Positions 63,931-64,000 of a stretch of 64,000 nt of DNA are shown in pieces. The notes beneath the pieces are model-generated. The model did not search any database. It was not told the origin of the DNA and saw only the letters and a list, made by a program, of their open reading frames with translations. The stretch comes from Gemmatimonadota bacterium (GTDB lineage Bacteria > JAAXHH01). The first letter of the stretch is position 1. Each line of letters begins with the position of its first letter. Both the position numbers and the translations under genes were made by a program. The stretch lies in contig VXMB01000007.1 of NCBI GenBank assembly GCA_009841265.1, positions 186,001 through 250,000 on the forward strand, in the 5' to 3' direction.

Positions 63931-64000
63931 TTAGGCCTCTTCCAATCTGTCCAGTCTGCGGACCCGTTCCGTTATCACGATTCTCGGCCGGTCGCCGCGG
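63931..64000 (-). CDS. 3' end of a minus-strand gene upstream of the permease
   Basis: The minus-strand frame ending in TAA at 63931 is open to the window edge and encodes about 22 residues rich in Arg and Glu (PRIVITERVRRLDRLEEA). The stop touches the permease GTG. It is too short to identify; an ATPase or a transcription regulator would be typical partners, but this is a guess. Confidence 0.4.
   Translation of the reverse strand, partial: RGDRPRIVITERVRRLDRLEEA

Overview
The window is gene-dense, GC-rich DNA from a bacterium. The visible protein features suggest a Gram-negative: an outer-membrane beta-barrel candidate, Tat-type leaders and a lipobox. It carries the full bacillithiol pathway, three ~800-residue MacB/FtsX-type permeases, two DUF6785-type and one OPT-like transporter, and a histidine utilisation set that uses HutF. 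I infer an uncultured lineage of the FCB or a neighbouring group (Latescibacterota- or Gemmatimonadota-like). No rRNA or other taxonomic marker is present, so this is a guess. I saw no tRNA, rRNA, CRISPR array, prophage or insertion sequence.

Layout. 1-1830: 3' end of a DUF6785-type membrane protein and a rhodanese. 1891-7893 (minus): four genes joined by ATGA overlaps, an MMPL/RND exporter followed by bshC, bshB1 and bshA. 8131-20240 (plus): starting from a promoter divergent to the bsh operon, a second DUF6785-type transporter, a very large fusion of a degenerate M28 peptidase-like domain with an FtsX permease, a dihydroorotase-like amidohydrolase, an OPT-like transporter, a 2-hydroxyacid dehydrogenase and an Ldh-family oxidoreductase. 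20320-20880 (minus): an exported DUF2911 protein. 21199-28637 (plus): an RraA-like protein, hutU, hutH, hutI, hutF and a creatininase-family hydrolase. This gives histidine to urocanate to imidazolonepropionate to formimidoylglutamate to formylglutamate. No HutG deformylase is present, and the creatininase-family protein is a candidate for that last step.

28662-32421 (minus) holds a phytanoyl-CoA dioxygenase-like protein, a cupin, a GNAT protein and two methyltransferases. 32605-38463 (plus) holds a Tat-signal class V aminotransferase, a periplasmic-binding protein, an output-less Cache/HAMP membrane protein, an OFA-type MFS transporter and a small outer-membrane candidate. 38483-45012 is a patchwork of single genes: HAD, methyltransferase, GNATs, HIT, ECF sigma factor, sulfotransferase and VOC. 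Two of these look frameshifted, one has no normal start codon, and the sigma factor is fused to a second domain that has its own ribosome binding site.

45067-63930 contains three large FtsX-type permeases. Between them lie a heparinase-like protein, an exported esterase, a deacetylase/isochorismatase-like/DegT trio, a Nudix-GNAT-CsaA trio, a phosphoribosyltransferase, an MBL hydrolase, an ankyrin protein and a short graveyard. The graveyard holds the last codons of a fourth permease and the 3' end of an alpha/beta hydrolase. The window ends in the 3' end of another minus-strand gene.

The points most worth following are the M28-like/FtsX fusion, the sigma factor fusion with its internal start, the hut operon lacking hutG, the exporter tied to bacillithiol synthesis, and the slippery heptamer inside a GNAT gene.
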